A stretch of 57,164 nucleotides of DNA from an uncultured Lachnospiraceae bacterium (lineage in GTDB: Bacteria; Bacillota; Clostridia; Lachnospirales; Lachnospiraceae), in NCBI GenBank assembly GCA_910578715.1, contig CAJTRL010000020.1, forward strand, positions 1 through 57,164. Direction: 5' to 3'. The position numbers and the translations under genes are program-made. Below the pieces are notes generated by a model. It had not been told where the DNA came from. It saw only the letters and a list, made by a program, of their open reading frames with translations, and did no database searches. Shown in pieces: positions 49,579 through 57,164 of the stretch; positions within the stretch are counted from its first letter, which is position 1, and every line of letters begins with the position of its first letter.

Positions 49579-52176
49579 GTGAGCAGGTCACAACAGACGG
49601 AAGGACAGGAATCCAATATCATGATAAAAATTTCCAGTTTTATTGTGGATAAGCGGAACCTGTTCTTTTTGATTTACATCATTCTGATTATTTTTTCGGC
49701 ATTTTCGAGGAACTGGGTTCAGGTGGAAAACGAGCTGTCCGCTTATCTTCCCGATACGGCGGAAACGTGTATCGGACTGGATTTGATGGAAGAACAGTTC
49801 ATTACATACGGAACCGCCAAAATCATGGTGACGAATATCGAATACGATGCGGCGCAGAAGCTGGCGGACGAAATCGAAGCGATGGACACGGTCGGCATGC
49901 TTACGTTTGATAATACGACGGACCATTATAACAATTTTTCCGCGCTGTACGACGTGACCTTTGATTACGACGAGACGGACGATAAATGCCTGGAGGCGCT
50001 GGAAGATTTAAAAGAATATCTGACCGGATATGATTTTTATGTATCGACTGCGCTCGGAGACCAGTCTTCGGAGACGATTGCCTCGGAAATGAGCGTGATT
50101 GTCGTATGGGTTGCGGTTATCGTGGTGGCGGTGCTTTTGCTGACCTCCCAGACCTGGGCGGAAGTGCCTGTGCTGCTACTGACATTTGTGTCAGCTGCCA
50201 TTCTGAGCATGGGAACCAATTTTATCTTCGGCACGATTTCTTTTGTTTCCAATTCCGTAACGGTCGTTTTACAGCTGGCGCTTTCCATTGACTACGCGAT
50301 TATCTTGTGTAACCGTTACAAGGAAGAACATGCGGCGCTGCCAATCCGGGAGGCGGCCATCGTGTCTTTGAGCAAGGCAATACCGGAAATATCGTCTTCC
50401 AGCCTGACGACCATCGGCGGTCTGATTGCAATGATGTTCATGCAGTTCGGAATCGGAAGCGATATGGCCATCTGCCTGATAAAAGCGATTTTTTTAAGCC
50501 TGATGTCGGTTTTCCTTCTGATGCCGGGATTGCTCGTTCTGTTCGGGAATCTGATGGATAAGACCGTCCACAAAAATTTTGTACCGAAAATACCGTTCGT
50601 CGGAAAATTTGCACATCGGACGCGGTTCATCGTGCCGCCGCTGTTCGTCGCGGTGCTGGTTGTTTTCTTTATTTTACAGAAACACTGCCCTTATGTTTAT
50701 GGGTACAGCACGCTGAAAACGCCGCTGTTAAATCAGTATCAGATAGCGGACAACATGATAGAAGAAAGTTTTGGAGAAAGCAATTTTGTGGCGCTGATTG
50801 TTCCGGCGGGAAATTATGAAAAAGAGAGTAAGCTGCTCCGGGACCTGGACGCGCGGGAGGAAGTGGATTTCTCCATGGGCCTTTCCAATACGGAGGCGAT
50901 GGACGGTTATATGCTGACGGATAAATTGTCGGCAAGACAGTTTTCGGAACTGCTGGAACTGGACTATGAAGTGGCGGAACTGCTGTATATGGCTTATGCG
51001 GTCAACGATGAGAACTACGCAAAACTGGTAAGCGGCGTTTCCACATACAGCGTGCCGTTAATCGACATGATAATGTTTTTGTATGAAGAGGTGGAAGAAG
51101 GGTATGTGACGCTGGAAGACGAGCTGATGGACACACTGGAAAGTGCGTATCACCAGATGAATATCGCCAAAGAACAGTTACAGGGCGAGGAATACAGCCG
51201 CATGCTCATTTATCTGAACCTGCCGGAGGAAGGGGAGGAGACTTTTGCTTTTCTGGATGAAATGCACGAGATGGCCCGGAAATATTATGAAGAAGGAACC
51301 GTTCTCGTCGTCGGGGAATCCACCAGTCAGTATGACCTCTGCAAGACTTTTTCCAGAGATAACACGGTGGTAAATGTGGTGTCCATTCTGGCGGTACTGG
51401 CAGTTCTTTTGTTTACCTTCAAATCCGCCGGAATGCCGGTGCTGCTGATTATTGTTATCCAGGGGAGTATCTGGATTAACTTTTCCTTCCCGGCTCTGAT
51501 GCAGTCCAATCTGTTCTTTATGAGCTATCTGATTGTCAGCTCCATTCAGATGGGTGCGAATATCGACTATGCAATCGTCATTTCCGGGCGGTTCATGGAA
51601 TTAAAGGAAAAAATGAGCAAGAAAGATGCGATTGTTGAGACGATGAATTTCGCCTTTCCGACAATCATTACATCCGGCTCCATGCTGGCGATTGCGGGCG
51701 TCCTGATTGGGAAGATGACTTCCGAAGCGGCGATTGCGGGCATCGGGCAATGTCTCGGGCGCGGGACGTTTATTTCCATTTTTATCGTTATGTTCATTCT
51801 GCCCCAGATTCTTCTGCTCGGCGAAAAAGTCATCGACAAGACATCCTTCACCGTGTCCATGCCGGTTATGACGCAGAAAGCCACGGGATTTGTCAGCGTC
51901 AACGGTAAAATACGGGGACAGGTGAACGGTATTGTTATCGGTGAAATTCACGGCATTGTGCGCGGCGAGATAAACGCCATTATGGAAATGGGCGATATGA
52001 TACCGTTAGATAAGGTGGATGAAACATTGCTTGCCATAGAGGACGGAAGCGGCGGATTTGGAAGAACAAAGAAGGTAGAGGCAGAGACGGAGTCAGAGAA
52101 AGTGGAAGCTGCCCAAAAGAAAAATGACAAAAACGGAAAGGGGGCAGACAAGGATGAAAAAGAAATTTTGGAATAA
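49579..52176 (+). CDS. MMPL/RND-family transporter
   Basis: The 865-residue protein has the two-fold RND build: about twelve membrane helices in two groups of six (after about 30 and 590), each preceded by a large outer loop, with IDYAIILCNRYKEEH and IDYAIVISGRFMELKE marking the fourth helix in each half. Gram-positive MMPL proteins export lipids or surface glycolipids. After the last helix a four-fold octapeptide repeat (about 774-805) and a highly charged tail are unusual. Translation probably starts at GTG, with AAAGGAGG upstream. The next gene begins 23 bases before its stop, which suggests coupled function. Confidence 0.88.
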   Translation: MSRSQQTEGQESNIMIKISSFIVDKRNLFFLIYIILIIFSAFSRNWVQVENELSAYLPDTAETCIGLDLMEEQFITYGTAKIMVTNIEYDAAQKLADEIEAMDTVGMLTFDNTTDHYNNFSALYDVTFDYDETDDKCLEALEDLKEYLTGYDFYVSTALGDQSSETIASEMSVIVVWVAVIVVAVLLLTSQTWAEVPVLLLTFVSAAILSMGTNFIFGTISFVSNSVTVVLQLALSIDYAIILCNRYKEEHAALPIREAAIVSLSKAIPEISSSSLTTIGGLIAMMFMQFGIGSDMAICLIKAIFLSLMSVFLLMPGLLVLFGNLMDKTVHKNFVPKIPFVGKFAHRTRFIVPPLFVAVLVVFFILQKHCPYVYGYSTLKTPLLNQYQIADNMIEESFGESNFVALIVPAGNYEKESKLLRDLDAREEVDFSMGLSNTEAMDGYMLTDKLSARQFSELLELDYEVAELLYMAYAVNDENYAKLVSGVSTYSVPLIDMIMFLYEEVEEGYVTLEDELMDTLESAYHQMNIAKEQLQGEEYSRMLIYLNLPEEGEETFAFLDEMHEMARKYYEEGTVLVVGESTSQYDLCKTFSRDNTVVNVVSILAVLAVLLFTFKSAGMPVLLIIVIQGSIWINFSFPALMQSNLFFMSYLIVSSIQMGANIDYAIVISGRFMELKEKMSKKDAIVETMNFAFPTIITSGSMLAIAGVLIGKMTSEAAIAGIGQCLGRGTFISIFIVMFILPQILLLGEKVIDKTSFTVSMPVMTQKATGFVSVNGKIRGQVNGIVIGEIHGIVRGEINAIMEMGDMIPLDKVDETLLAIEDGSGGFGRTKKVEAETESEKVEAAQKKNDKNGKGADKDEKEILE
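51898..51993. repeat. Octapeptide repeat region in the MMPL tail
   Basis: Four 24-base units encode VNGKIRGQ, VNGIVIGE, IHGIVRGE and INAIMEMG. The pattern of alternating hydrophobic residues and Gly suggests a short beta-solenoid or bactofilin-like stack on the cytoplasmic side. Confidence 0.65.
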
Positions 52177-55100
52177 GGTATTCAGTGTTTTGTTGCTGTC
52201 TTCCCTGATTATGACAACCGTGTCGGGAAATGTGGCTTTTGCAGAGGAAGCACCAAAAGATTCACAACAGGAGCAGACGGAAAGGGAGCGGACAGACCAG
52301 GAACAGGGGGACGCCGGAGCGGCGGAAACGCCCGTCATATCCGCGGAAGGTAAAGAAGTCATCGTTATTAAAACGGTTGAAGACTTGCTGGCTTTTGCAG
52401 AAAAATGCGATACGGATATTTGGTCTGCGGATAAGCTGGTGGAGCTTGAAGCGGATATTTCCCTCGCGGGTGTCGATTTTGAACCGGTTTCCGTATTTGC
52501 CGGAACTTTTAACGGTAACGGGCATGCGATTACCGACTGGCATTACATCGGTTCCGGCTACGCGGACGGTTTTTTCCGCTATATTACACCGTCCGGCATC
52601 GTGCAGAATCTGACGATATCGGGCTGGGTAGAATCTGAAAACGAAGAAAAATGCACGGGCGGTTTCTGCGGCGTCAACGGCGGCTGGATTCTGGAATGTA
52701 CTTTTTCGGGGAGAGTGGAAGGCAAGTCAGAGACGGGTGGTATCGCCGGAGAAAATGAGAGTACCGGAACCATCAGCAGTTGTACTGCAGTCGGTTCCGT
52801 AACAGGATATGACAGGGCCGGAGGCATAGTGGGAGGCAACTATGGAACAATTCGGAACTGCACCAACAAAGCCGGAATCAACAGCGACAGTTCCTGGCTG
52901 GAAGAAGAGGATGAGGCGGGACTCGCGTGGCTGCTGGAAGACGTGGAGGAACGGAAACTGGTAAGCGGAACGGATATCGGCGGGATTGCGGGATATTCCA
53001 AAGGACTCCTGATTAATTGCAATAACGAAGGCGTCGTCGGATATGAGCATAACGGATATAATATCGGCGGTATCGTGGGAAGACAGTCGGGCCAGGTAAT
53101 TTTCTGCAATAATAACGGCTCCGTATACGGTCGTAAAGACGTGGGCGGTATTGTCGGGCAGATGGAGCCGTACATCAGTGTAGAAGAGGCGGAGTCCCTT
53201 TCGGAAGCGGTACAGCGGCTGCACGACCTGGTGGATATTTTCCTGGATGACGCCGGAAATACACAGGATAAAATGAGCGAGGATTTCGATATTCTGCGCG
53301 GTCATTCGGATGAAGCATTGAAAAATGCGGATTCGATTGCGGACCGGACGACGGAATTTATTGACGATAATATTTCTGCGGTCAATGAAATGGCGGACCG
53401 GCTGCGCTACTGCATGGAACAGGTTCCCTTTATTGCGGATGACGTATCTTCCGCCATCGACGGCATGAATGAGACGACGGATGCCCTCGGCAGACTGGCC
53501 GATGCGCTGGATTTAAACGGAAAAGCGGAGGATACCCTGTACGATGAGACGGCACATGCGCGTCTGTCGCTTGTATCGGGCGTGGGCGGAGATGTTTATG
53601 CGGACAGCGCGATGCCCTCAGAAGGAGAGACGGTTACGCTTACGGTATCGCCATTGGACGGTTACCGGTTAAGCTATATCAGCGCATCCGACGCGGCCAA
53701 AAAGACCCTTGATTTGACGATGCTTGGAGATACGGATTATTCCTTTGTTATGCCAGCCGAAAACGTAGTGGTCAGGGCGGAATTTGTGTATGACGGAAGC
53801 AGCGTATCGGATGTGGGGGATGGCCGCGTAACGGTTGTTGCATCCCCCTCCGGCTCGCGGGATAGCGGAAGCGGCAGTCAGGCCGGAAGCGTTGATTCAG
53901 GAATAACGGGAGGAATAACGGGCGGCAATACCGGAAGCAGCAATGGTAGCGGCGTTCCCGGAGCAGGGACAGGAACCTCCGGCGCGGAAATCGCGGATAA
54001 AGACAGTGTTTTGTCAGACGGAAATGGTGCGGAGAGCGGTGACGCAGGCGGCGATACAGATTCTTCAAAGTCTGACGGTACGGGCGACGGCACGAGCGGC
54101 GATGCGGGTTCCTCAAAGTCCGACGGTACTGGCGACGGTACAAGCAGCGATGCGGGTTCCTCAAAGTCCGACAGTGCAAGCGACGGCATAAGCAGCGGTG
54201 CCGGGACAACGTCATCCAACGCGAATGACGTGGGCGATGGTGCAGAAGCGCCGGAAGCAGCTGACGGAGACGCGGATTCCACATCGGGTAATGCTTCGGA
54301 AGGAAATAGCGGCACAGCGGATATTGCCCGGAGTGCGGTATCTGCGGATGGCGGTAACATCGAAACGAGTCATCAGTTCCGAAAGCTGGTCAATGCGACA
54401 GGAGGCTCTGCGGATGCTCTTGCCGTAGAGCATACCATTACGGTACGGAAAAACGATGCCGAAGAAAATACAACAAATGCTCATGCGGGCGATATCGTGG
54501 TGGTCAATGTACAGCCGGACAGCGGATGTCAGGCCTCCATACGGATTACGACGGATAGCGGCGAGATTGCTCCGGTGGAAAAACTGGACGGCCGCGCCTA
54601 TGAATTTACCATGCCGGATGCGGATGTAACGGTGGATGTCCGTTTTGTTAAAGCGGGTGTTATCGTGGAATCAAATGCGGGCGGTAAAGCGGATTACAGC
54701 ATATCCGGCAACAAACTGACCCTGCATGTGAAGCCGAATGCCGGTTATATGGAAAAAGGACACCCGACGGCGGCTGACAGCACAGGCAGTACTCTTATGG
54801 TCTCCGCCAAAAGCGCGGGGGCATATGTTTATGAAATCGACTTAAACGGTGCCAATCCTCCGGTCAGGGTCAGAATCACTTTTGCGGCTGGGACGGATTC
54901 GTCCGCCGTCAGCGCGTCGAAGGATAACCTGAATGAAAATGTCAGTCTGCTGAAAACGCAGATGCAGAGTGTTTCCGATACGATGTCTCAAATCAATCAG
55001 TTTATTGACGGAAGAACATGGGATGAAATCAAAGACGGAGGGGACGGCGAAGTGCTGGTCGGCTATATTCTCGATTTGGCCCAGGATTTGTCGGATGCGG

Positions 55101-56902
55101 GAACGACGCTTTCTTATCTTTTAAGCGATTTAACTTCCATTTCCAACGTCATGACGCCTTATTTGGAAGAGGCATTGGAACAGGCGGATGTGGAGCTGGA
55201 GTTTATCCTTGATGACCTGGAAGATGTATTTGCCAGCCTGGATTCCGCTTTTGACAGAGTGCGTTCGACGGTCGTTTATGTAACCGGAAAGTTCGATATT
55301 CAGTTTGCCGGATTGGACGATGAAATGGACGAATCCATCGACGACCTCTTCAACCAGCTCCATGCGATTACGGACTATGCGGGACAGATTAACGATGACC
55401 TCGGCGTTCATTCCGATATTCTGGAAGCGGATATGCACGCCGTCAACGACCAGATTAATTATATTTTCCAGTTGCTGGTGGAACGCGTTGATGATGTGGA
55501 GGAGCTCTATTTTGACGGGGACGGTTACGAGGATATTTCAGAGGAAGATATCGACGAGAGCACGGCCGGGAAAGTAGAGCGTTCCGTGAACAATGGCATT
55601 GTAAAAGGCGACATCAATATCGGAGGGATTGCGGGCTCCATGGCAATCGACGAAGAAGACCCGGAAGGAAACGCGGCTGGAAGCGTGAACCGCTCTTTCG
55701 GGAGCCGCTATCTTACGAGATGTATTCTGACCGGGTGTGAAAACAACGGACAGATTACGGCCAAAAAGGACGGTGCGGGCGGCATTGTCGGCTATATGAA
55801 TCTGGGCATCGTGACAGACTGCGAGGCTTATGGAAGCGTGGAAAGCACGGAAGGAGAGTACGTGGGCGGCATCGGAGGAGAGTCCCTCGCCCTGATTCGA
55901 AACTGCTGGTCGCTTACTTCTCTGAAAGGCGCAAGGTATGTGGGCGGAATTGCGGGCTCTGGAACGAAAATTCAAAACTGCCATGCGATGGTGCTGATTG
56001 ACGGGGAAGCGGTTCATAAAGGCGCGATTGCCGGATGGATGGAAGCGGAAGAGGATGAACGTCTGGGATTCGATGAAAATATAAACGGCAATTTCTTTGT
56101 CGGCGGTGCATTGGGCGGCGTTGACGGCGTGAGCTATGCCGGAGCCGCCGAACCGGTTACTTATGCAAAACTGCTGGAGACAGAAGGCATTCCTCTGCAG
56201 TACAGACACTTACAGCTCACCTTTGTGGCGAATGACAAGGTTGTGGACAGAATCGAAGTGAAGTATGGGAAAGCGCTCTCCGAAGTCGAATTTCCACAGG
56301 CGCCGCCGGTGCCCGGAAGTTACGGAAAATGGCCGGATGTTACGGATATGACAATGGCCGGAAATCTTACGCTGGAAGCAGAATACTGCGATACCATCAC
56401 AACATTGACCAGTGTGGAAAAAGGCGTTGTGGCGGCGGAAAATACAGGGGAAGAGAGGCATAAGCCCTATGCTTATGTGGAAGGCATTTATACGGACGAA
56501 GCCGTTTTATCGGTGACTGCCGCGGAGTATACGCCAGAGCAGACAAAAGAGGAAATGGGCCGGAATGCGGAATCTGTTGTCTATGAGATTTATGTGGAAA
56601 ATGGTGAGTTGTCTGTGGACTCGATTTCGGATGTGCGGCTCCTGAATCCTTATGAGAAAATTGATACAGTATTCGGGCTCGTTGACGGAAACTGGCAGGA
56701 AATCGCTTATAAGGAATACGGTCAGTATATCCAGGTGAAAATGGCCGGTGCGTCGGCAGCGTACGGATTCGTATCGGGAGAAAAAAGCGGAGCATGGATT
56801 ATTTATGCCGTGGGCGGGGGCGCCGCGCTGCTGCTTGTGGGAATTGTCATCGGGCGGAAACGCCGGAAGGAAACGGGAAAAGTGAAAGACCGGGACGCTT
56901 AA
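52154..56902 (+). CDS. 1582-residue GLUG-repeat surface protein with C-terminal anchor
   Basis: The protein has a signal peptide (cleavage near Ala30), a first GLUG beta-helix block (about 75-345, many GGIAG/GGIVG turns), a coiled-coil region (about 347-455), a bacterial-repeat domain (about 470-549), a Ser/Gly/Asp-rich linker with 16-residue repeats (about 559-732), a second repeat domain (about 756-915), a second coiled region (about 922-1135) and a second GLUG block (about 1139-1316). Near the end is a membrane helix (about 1544-1569) and a basic tail; no LPXTG is present. It overlaps the MMPL gene by 23 bases. The long helical insertions between the GLUG halves are unusual. The role is unknown, perhaps adhesion or wall architecture in concert with the transporter (inference). 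Confidence 0.85.
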   Translation: MKKKFWNKVFSVLLLSSLIMTTVSGNVAFAEEAPKDSQQEQTERERTDQEQGDAGAAETPVISAEGKEVIVIKTVEDLLAFAEKCDTDIWSADKLVELEADISLAGVDFEPVSVFAGTFNGNGHAITDWHYIGSGYADGFFRYITPSGIVQNLTISGWVESENEEKCTGGFCGVNGGWILECTFSGRVEGKSETGGIAGENESTGTISSCTAVGSVTGYDRAGGIVGGNYGTIRNCTNKAGINSDSSWLEEEDEAGLAWLLEDVEERKLVSGTDIGGIAGYSKGLLINCNNEGVVGYEHNGYNIGGIVGRQSGQVIFCNNNGSVYGRKDVGGIVGQMEPYISVEEAESLSEAVQRLHDLVDIFLDDAGNTQDKMSEDFDILRGHSDEALKNADSIADRTTEFIDDNISAVNEMADRLRYCMEQVPFIADDVSSAIDGMNETTDALGRLADALDLNGKAEDTLYDETAHARLSLVSGVGGDVYADSAMPSEGETVTLTVSPLDGYRLSYISASDAAKKTLDLTMLGDTDYSFVMPAENVVVRAEFVYDGSSVSDVGDGRVTVVASPSGSRDSGSGSQAGSVDSGITGGITGGNTGSSNGSGVPGAGTGTSGAEIADKDSVLSDGNGAESGDAGGDTDSSKSDGTGDGTSGDAGSSKSDGTGDGTSSDAGSSKSDSASDGISSGAGTTSSNANDVGDGAEAPEAADGDADSTSGNASEGNSGTADIARSAVSADGGNIETSHQFRKLVNATGGSADALAVEHTITVRKNDAEENTTNAHAGDIVVVNVQPDSGCQASIRITTDSGEIAPVEKLDGRAYEFTMPDADVTVDVRFVKAGVIVESNAGGKADYSISGNKLTLHVKPNAGYMEKGHPTAADSTGSTLMVSAKSAGAYVYEIDLNGANPPVRVRITFAAGTDSSAVSASKDNLNENVSLLKTQMQSVSDTMSQINQFIDGRTWDEIKDGGDGEVLVGYILDLAQDLSDAGTTLSYLLSDLTSISNVMTPYLEEALEQADVELEFILDDLEDVFASLDSAFDRVRSTVVYVTGKFDIQFAGLDDEMDESIDDLFNQLHAITDYAGQINDDLGVHSDILEADMHAVNDQINYIFQLLVERVDDVEELYFDGDGYEDISEEDIDESTAGKVERSVNNGIVKGDINIGGIAGSMAIDEEDPEGNAAGSVNRSFGSRYLTRCILTGCENNGQITAKKDGAGGIVGYMNLGIVTDCEAYGSVESTEGEYVGGIGGESLALIRNCWSLTSLKGARYVGGIAGSGTKIQNCHAMVLIDGEAVHKGAIAGWMEAEEDERLGFDENINGNFFVGGALGGVDGVSYAGAAEPVTYAKLLETEGIPLQYRHLQLTFVANDKVVDRIEVKYGKALSEVEFPQAPPVPGSYGKWPDVTDMTMAGNLTLEAEYCDTITTLTSVEKGVVAAENTGEERHKPYAYVEGIYTDEAVLSVTAAEYTPEQTKEEMGRNAESVVYEIYVENGELSVDSISDVRLLNPYEKIDTVFGLVDGNWQEIAYKEYGQYIQVKMAGASAAYGFVSGEKSGAWIIYAVGGGAALLLVGIVIGRKRRKETGKVKDRDA
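54062..54205. repeat. 48-bp tandem repeat, three copies, in the GLUG protein linker
   Basis: Units at 54062, 54110 and 54158 encode SSKSDGTGDGTSGDAG and close variants. The third copy has drifted. Copy number probably varies between strains. Confidence 0.85.
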
Positions 56903-56915
56903 TGCGCCCGGTCTT
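56886..56915 (+). terminator. Hairpin at the end of the GLUG gene
   Basis: AAGACCGGG (56886-56894) pairs with CCCGGTCTT (56907-56915), with the stop codon in the loop. There is no T tract, so termination efficiency is doubtful. The IS element begins 23 bases on. Confidence 0.4.
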
Positions 56916-56961
56916 CAATGCCGTGAGTTCTTAAAAGGAGACTATCCCAAAGTTTGTGTAA

Positions 56962-57003
56962 ACCTCCAAACTGATGTAAGATAAGATTACTCAGTTTGGA
57001 GGT
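56962..57003 (+). promoter_or_regulatory. Hairpin that sequesters the transposase ribosome site
   Basis: ACCTCCAAACTGA (56962-56974) pairs perfectly with TCAGTTTGGAGGT (56991-57003). The right arm contains the GGAGG site of the transposase gene seven bases before its ATG. Such hairpins block translation of read-through transcripts in several IS elements. Confidence 0.7.
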
Positions 57004-57009
57004 ATTATT

Positions 57010-57164
57010 ATGGCAAGAAAAAATGAAAGCCCACAAAAAGCAGCAATGAGGGAAATGATGCGTGATTATCTTAAGAATAACGATATCAGCATCAAAAGCG
57101 GAACCGATGTCAACTCTGTTATGCGTGACATGATGTCCGTCCTACTGGAAAGCACACTGGACGA
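57010..57164 (+). CDS. IS256-family transposase, N-terminal part
   Basis: The first 51 residues (MARKNESPQKAAMREMMRDY followed by an IKSGTDVNSVMRDMMSVLLE segment) match the N-terminus of IS256-family (mutator-type) transposases, which are DDE enzymes of about 400 residues that move DNA through a circular intermediate. The catalytic part is beyond the window. The start follows TTTGGAGG, held in the right arm of a hairpin. The frame is open to the last base. Confidence 0.85.
   Translation, partial: MARKNESPQKAAMREMMRDYLKNNDISIKSGTDVNSVMRDMMSVLLESTLD

Larger units (their letters stand above)
56938..57164 (+). mobile_element. Left end of an IS256-family insertion sequence (cut by window edge)
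   Basis: The element begins near 56938 with GAGACTATCCCAAAG, a terminal inverted-repeat type found at IS256-family ends. A long hairpin (56962-57003) and the transposase start follow. The right end lies outside the window, so size and target duplication cannot be seen. Confidence 0.8.

Overview
The window looks like chromosome from a Gram-positive anaerobe of the class Clostridia, most likely family Lachnospiraceae. This is an inference from the mix of protein families: XRE regulators, MATE exporters, Rpn-like nuclease, flavodiiron protein, MutS2-like ATPase without Smr, GLUG surface protein and exosortase K-like enzyme. It is also supported by strong AGGAGG-type ribosome binding sites and moderate GC with AT-rich islands. 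No rRNA, tRNA or CRISPR array was seen.

Layout. 1-1300: debris (a YgjP-like peptidase cut by the window edge and a broken GNAT acetyltransferase) and an XRE regulator. 1.3-14.7 kb: mostly single genes and short operons: two MATE exporters, a second XRE regulator with membrane segments, a sugar epimerase-like protein, a membrane acyltransferase, a GyrI-like protein followed by a three-domain DUF3788-DUF3795-methyltransferase fusion, a MutS2-like ATPase, a serine hydrolase, a helical protein and a radical SAM protein. 14.7-16.3 kb: an AT-rich island with an HsdS stub and a DUF3990 (ADP-ribosyltransferase-like) gene plus partner, probably a toxin-antitoxin pair. 16.5-22.3 kb: a cell-envelope signalling block: secreted Ca-loop protein, OmpR-type response regulator, HAMP sensor kinase, membrane-anchored protein, then an amidase-deacetylase fusion for peptidoglycan. 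22.3-27 kb: AraC regulator divergent from a heterodimeric ABC exporter. 27-30 kb: an exosortase K-like enzyme in an operon with a VIT/VWA protein that carries a C-terminal sorting-signal-like tail. 30.3-34 kb: Rpn-like nuclease, flavodiiron protein, a sugar acetyltransferase and several gene fragments. 34.2-39.4 kb: third MATE exporter, DUF4422 protein, DUF3298-like lipoprotein, unknown protein. 39.4-42.5 kb: UDP-sugar pyrophosphorylase bracketed by two inverted copies of a foldback repeat, then galE. 42.6-44.1 kb: TetR regulator and CPBP protease. 44.1-49.4 kb: a Bce-like module (ABC ATPase, large FtsX permease, response regulator, kinase). 49.5-56.9 kb: an MMPL transporter overlapping the gene for a 1582-residue GLUG-repeat surface protein. 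56.9 kb to the end: the left end of an IS256-family element.

The most interesting signal is non-coding. Two arrays of direct repeats with an exact 11-bp period and GATGC core (six copies at 20667-20726, eight at 30123-30204) lie upstream of the amidase-deacetylase and VIT/VWA-exosortase genes, in the same orientation relative to each. The 11-bp direct repeat is the classic spacing for OmpR/PhoB-type regulators, and one such regulator lies just upstream at 17722. A two-copy 11-bp repeat also precedes the Bce-like ABC operon. My reading is a cell-surface regulon in which one two-component system controls wall remodelling and a dedicated exosortase-substrate pair. The repeat coordinates are read directly from the sequence; the regulatory link is inference.
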